From an uncultured Aquimonas sp. (GTDB lineage Bacteria > Pseudomonadota > Gammaproteobacteria > Xanthomonadales > Xanthomonadaceae), in assembly GCF_937888285.1 (NCBI RefSeq), contig NZ_CALART010000093.1:1-46600 (forward strand): a stretch of DNA of 46,600 nucleotides, given 5' to 3'. The position numbers were made by a program, and so were the translations under genes. Positions 43,864 to 46,600 of the stretch are shown piece after piece. How positions within the stretch are numbered: position 1 is the stretch's first letter; each line of letters opens with the position of its first letter. Below the pieces are notes generated by a model. It saw nothing but the letters and a program-made list of their open reading frames with translations, was not told the DNA's origin and did no database searches.

Positions 43864-44466
43864 TCACGGTGCCGCGGGAATCCAATCATGCAGGCCGCCT
43901 CCCTGCGGGCCGCCCTGACCGCCCTGACCGCCCGGGCCAGAGGGTGTGGAAGCGGTCCTGAAGACGAGCTCCTCTGCCAGATGGAGTGCCCGCACCGACT
44001 CATCGCGGAGATGCACCCAACGCCTCCACTGGCTCCGGAGGTGCTTGGCACGCTCCTCGGTACTCCTCACGAGCTCCAGTTCGAAAGGAAGTGCTCGTGC
44101 GAGCAGCAGCCGGAGATCGGCGTTCCCATCGGCGGACAGGCGAAGGTACTTATACGCCGGCCTGTGCGTCACGCGGTTCCGGTGGACCTCCTGCCAGGAA
44201 AGCTCGAGACCACCACCCCGCACCCGAGTGAACAAGTTGAGTGGAGCATAGATCTTCTTCGCCCGCCTTCCGACCACGGTGCGCGCATCGATCTCGAACT
44301 GTGCTTGCATGCGCAAGGTCTCTCTCGTCGCGCGGAACGCAGCCACCAGTTCCGAAGCTTGGCCTTGCAGCGCGCCCATTGCGCTCTCTGCCGCATCCAG
44401 CGCCGTGTAGGCGTGGCGCTGCATCTCCCCGCTCCAGCTACCGAGCAACTCCAAATCCGAGATCAT
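43864..44466 (-). CDS. Hypothetical protein, possibly MobI-like mobilisation factor
   Basis: The protein is 200 residues from ATG 44466, chosen because AAGGAGG lies five bases upstream; the frame extends to 44595. The chain has a long helical N-terminal half (SGEMQRHAYTALDAAESAMGALQGQ...), then the block KKIYAPLNLFTRVRGGGLELSWQEVHRNRVTHRPAYKYLRLS and a helical FELELVRSTEERAKHLRSQWRR. This block resembles, from memory, the MobI family of SXT/IncA/C-type elements (RVR..sLxIxW, then WELxLV..tE). The end is glycine-rich. It is divergent from the hsdM gene, with repeats between. The MobI call needs a profile search. Confidence 0.4.
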   Translation of the reverse strand: MISDLELLGSWSGEMQRHAYTALDAAESAMGALQGQASELVAAFRATRETLRMQAQFEIDARTVVGRRAKKIYAPLNLFTRVRGGGLELSWQEVHRNRVTHRPAYKYLRLSADGNADLRLLLARALPFELELVRSTEERAKHLRSQWRRWVHLRDESVRALHLAEELVFRTASTPSGPGGQGGQGGPQGGGLHDWIPAAP

Positions 44467-45040
44467 CTCCGCCTCCTTCCATGATGGGGTGTCTGTCGCC
44501 TCTGCCGGTACGTCTAACTGTCGGGAGTTGGCTCGGCGATCCAGTAAGGACGCAGGCCGGGCGACAGCCACACGGTAACGTCGGCTCGGCCTCACTGATC
44601 AGCGAATTGGGCCCACTTGTGAGCACCATTCGGCCAAGAGCACCGGACTCAGATTGGTCGAGATTCGAGATGGCCGGTGGATCGCGAAGTTCGCTCGTCC
44701 GCTCAGTTACTTGATGCATGAGAGTGCCAAGCGCGCCGCAGCCAATGGTCGAGATTCGAGCCACTGAGCTCCCTGCGCTCGCAAGCCGAGCTCAATCTCG
44801 ACCATCGGAACGAGCCAACAGCCTGCGGCCCCTGATCTGCCTTGCTTTGGGGGTCCTGAGAATCTCGACCATCGGCTCGGCTGGGCCGATTCCTGCACCG
44901 TGGAGGCCGTGAACCACGGCCCGCCAGCTGCAGACTGGCTGACCCGCGCGGGCCGTCGGGTATCCTTCGGGGCATTGCGCGCACTCTGACCGGCATCCGC
45001 GTCGTCGGCCGACGCTGCGCGCTCACCATGGAGAGAGCGC
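44467..45040. repeat. Island intergenic region with four copies of an ATGGTCGAGATT-type repeat
   Basis: TGGTCGAGATTCGAG occurs at 44655-44669 and 44746-44760. The opposite orientation, AATCTCGACCATCGG, occurs at 44794-44808 and 44861-44875. The shared core is TGGTCGAGATT. The copies at 44746 and 44794 form an inverted pair. The 574 bp hold no gene I can support. The repeats could be operator sites for the divergent genes, iterons, or part of an oriT. A ribosome-binding site GGAGAG (45030-45035) precedes hsdM. Confidence 0.65.
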
Positions 45041-46600
45041 ATGCCCCGCACCAAAGGCGCGGCCACCAAGAAGGGTGGCAAGTCGAAATCTGCTGTCGCG
45101 CCGAGCGTCGAGCTGACGCGTGAGCTGTTCCAGGCCGCCGTCGCGCTGCGCCGGACAATCGAGCCGGCCGACTACAAGCGCTACGTGCTGCCGATCATCT
45201 TCCTGCGCTTCCTGTCGCTGCGGTACGAGCATCGGCGGGCGGAGCTGGCGAAGATGATTGGTGAACCGGAGAGCCCGATCTACGGCGACGCCGCGGCGTT
45301 GAATGACCCCGACGAGTACCGGGCCAAGAACGTCTTCGTGGTGCCTGAGGAGGCGCGCTGGAGCCGCATCGTCGACATGGCGCGGCAGGATGACATCAAG
45401 CTGCGCCTCGACAACGTGCTCGAAGCGGTCGAAAACGCCTACCCGGAGAAGTTGCGTGGCCTGCTGCCGCGCATCTACGCCAACTCCAACATGGATGCCG
45501 AGGACCTGCGCGGGCTGATCGCGCTGTTCTCCAAGGACGTGTTCGAGAAGGACCACGGCGGGGAGGACCTGCTCGGCCGCATCTACGAGTACTTCATCGG
45601 CGAGTTCGCCAGCAGCGAGGGCAAGCGCGGCGGCGAGTACTTCACCCCGGCATCGATCGTGCGCACCCTGGTCGCGATGCTCGAACCGGTTGAGGGCAAG
45701 GTCTTCGACCCTTGCTGCGGTTCCGGCGGCATGTTCGTGCAGTCCGACGCCTTCACCAAGCACAGCCACCGGCTGTCGTTCCACGGCCAGGAGAGCAAGG
45801 AGTTCACGCTGCGCCTGTGCCGGATGAACCTGTTCATCCACGGCCTCGACGGCAACATCAAGCTGGGCAGCTCCTACAGCAACGACCAGCACGAGAGTCT
45901 GCGTGCCGACTACATCCTCGCCAACCCGCCGTTCAACGATGGCGCCAAGGGAGCCGACGGCTGGGGCGCGCGCCTGATCGCCGCCAACGATCCGCGCCTC
46001 TCACCGTTCGGCGAGCCTTTGGTGCTCAGCCCGCGCAATGCCAACACCATGTGGATGCTCCACTTCTTGCACCACTTGGCTCCGGGCGGCACGGCGGGAT
46101 TCGTCATGGCCTCCGGCGAGCTCTCGAACGCGGAGGGTGCTCGACTAGCTTTACGCACGGCGTTGGTGGACAACAACGTGGTGGATTGCATCGTGCAGCT
46201 ATCTGGTCAGCTATTCGCCAACACCCCGATCCCATGCGCTCTGTGGTTCCTATCAAAAAATCGGTCTGGAGAATTTGGCTGTCGTGATCGACGGGGTGAA
46301 GTGCTGTTCATCGACGGCCGAAAGCTCGGAAGTCTTATTCCCGGGTCGCGCAAACAGAAGCAGCTGTCGGATGAGGAGATCGAGCGAATTGCGTCCGTAT
46401 ACCGTCAGTTCAAGCGGCATGGCGTTCCTGAAGAGGAGAGAGGGTTCTCTCGGGTTACCTCTTTCGAAGAGATTCGCGCGAACCGATACGCACTAACTTC
46501 AGCTCGATATGTTGGCTCCGCTGAGGATGTGGAGGGTGAAGAGGAATGTCTTGCCACCCAGTTCCCTTGGACCCGCTCATCCCGGATTTGTGTAAGTCCG
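45041..46600 (+). CDS. hsdM: Type I restriction-modification DNA methyltransferase HsdM (partial, runs off the window)
   Basis: The frame is open from ATG 45041 (GGAGAG, five bases upstream) to the window end, 520 codons with no stop. The N-terminal HsdM_N region (SVELTRELFQAAVALRRTIEP, YKRYVLPIIFLRFLSLRYE) is followed by the N6-adenine methyltransferase domain: GEYFTPASIVRTLVAML, motif I FDPCCGSGGMFVQS, and motif IV NPPFND. It methylates DNA with HsdS and protects it from HsdR. The last 20 residues diverge from a normal HsdM end, so the gene may stop soon after the window or overlap hsdS. Confidence 0.93.
   Translation, partial: MPRTKGAATKKGGKSKSAVAPSVELTRELFQAAVALRRTIEPADYKRYVLPIIFLRFLSLRYEHRRAELAKMIGEPESPIYGDAAALNDPDEYRAKNVFVVPEEARWSRIVDMARQDDIKLRLDNVLEAVENAYPEKLRGLLPRIYANSNMDAEDLRGLIALFSKDVFEKDHGGEDLLGRIYEYFIGEFASSEGKRGGEYFTPASIVRTLVAMLEPVEGKVFDPCCGSGGMFVQSDAFTKHSHRLSFHGQESKEFTLRLCRMNLFIHGLDGNIKLGSSYSNDQHESLRADYILANPPFNDGAKGADGWGARLIAANDPRLSPFGEPLVLSPRNANTMWMLHFLHHLAPGGTAGFVMASGELSNAEGARLALRTALVDNNVVDCIVQLSGQLFANTPIPCALWFLSKNRSGEFGCRDRRGEVLFIDGRKLGSLIPGSRKQKQLSDEEIERIASVYRQFKRHGVPEEERGFSRVTSFEEIRANRYALTSARYVGSAEDVEGEEECLATQFPWTRSSRICVSP
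46546..46600 (+). CDS. Possible start of hsdS, overlapping hsdM (partial)
   Basis: In another frame, ATG 46546 opens MSCHPVPLDPLIPDLCKS to the window edge, with GGAGGG nine bases upstream. Specificity subunits often overlap hsdM. Only 18 codons are visible, so this is a weak call; it could be a chance frame. Confidence 0.3.
   Translation, partial: MSCHPVPLDPLIPDLCKS

Noticed and set aside
44655..44875. CRISPR array
   Set aside because: Only four short copies, in two orientations, with unequal spacing and no cas genes.

Overview
The window is from the chromosome of a GC-rich gammaproteobacterium, most likely in the Xanthomonadales/Lysobacterales. The evidence is the origin block order rpmH-dnaA-dnaN-recF-gyrB with rnpA-yidC-mnmE on the other side, the Xanthomonas-style tonB-exbB-exbD1-exbD2 cluster close to pdxJ, and the abundance of short palindromic GC-rich repeats. 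No species can be named from sequence alone.

Positions 1-18250 are an extracellular or surface polysaccharide locus. It holds a Wzx-type flippase, three GT4 glycosyltransferases, and a five-gene minus-strand operon running 9600 to 3675 (O-antigen ligase/polymerase, a conserved membrane-anchored hypothetical, a GT2 glycosyltransferase, a Gfo/Idh/MocA oxidoreductase and an NAD-dependent epimerase). Next come a secreted CxxCH protein resembling hydrazine synthase alpha subunit-like proteins, and a plus-strand operon of two exosortase-A-associated hydrolases, a GalE-like epimerase and a VanZ-family protein. glmS follows and would supply hexosamine precursor. The intergenic spaces carry several families of palindromic repeats.

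Positions 18264-28228 hold glmS-pdxJ, then a minus-strand energy-transduction cluster (TPR lipoprotein-like or secreted protein, TonB, ExbB and three ExbD-like proteins, the last set apart by a terminator-like hairpin). An ATP-grasp ligase and an inactive-transglutaminase/7TM membrane protein form a further pair.

Positions 28357-38911 are the replication-origin block: gyrB, recF, dnaN and dnaA on the minus strand, a candidate oriC with two perfect DnaA boxes between dnaA and dnaN, and rpmH, rnpA, yidC and mnmE on the plus strand.

Positions 38894-46600 are the left end of a genomic island. A P4-type tyrosine integrase lies directly after the 3' end of mnmE, whose last 18 bases correspond to the att core used by Salmonella genomic island 1 (SGI1) at trmE/thdF. 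Inside are two tiny ORFs coupled to int, several unrecognised genes including a two-gene module whose first member has a nuclease-like ECK motif, a possible MobI-like mobilisation protein next to a patch of direct and inverted repeats, and a type I restriction-modification hsdM that runs off the window. The right end of the island is not in view.
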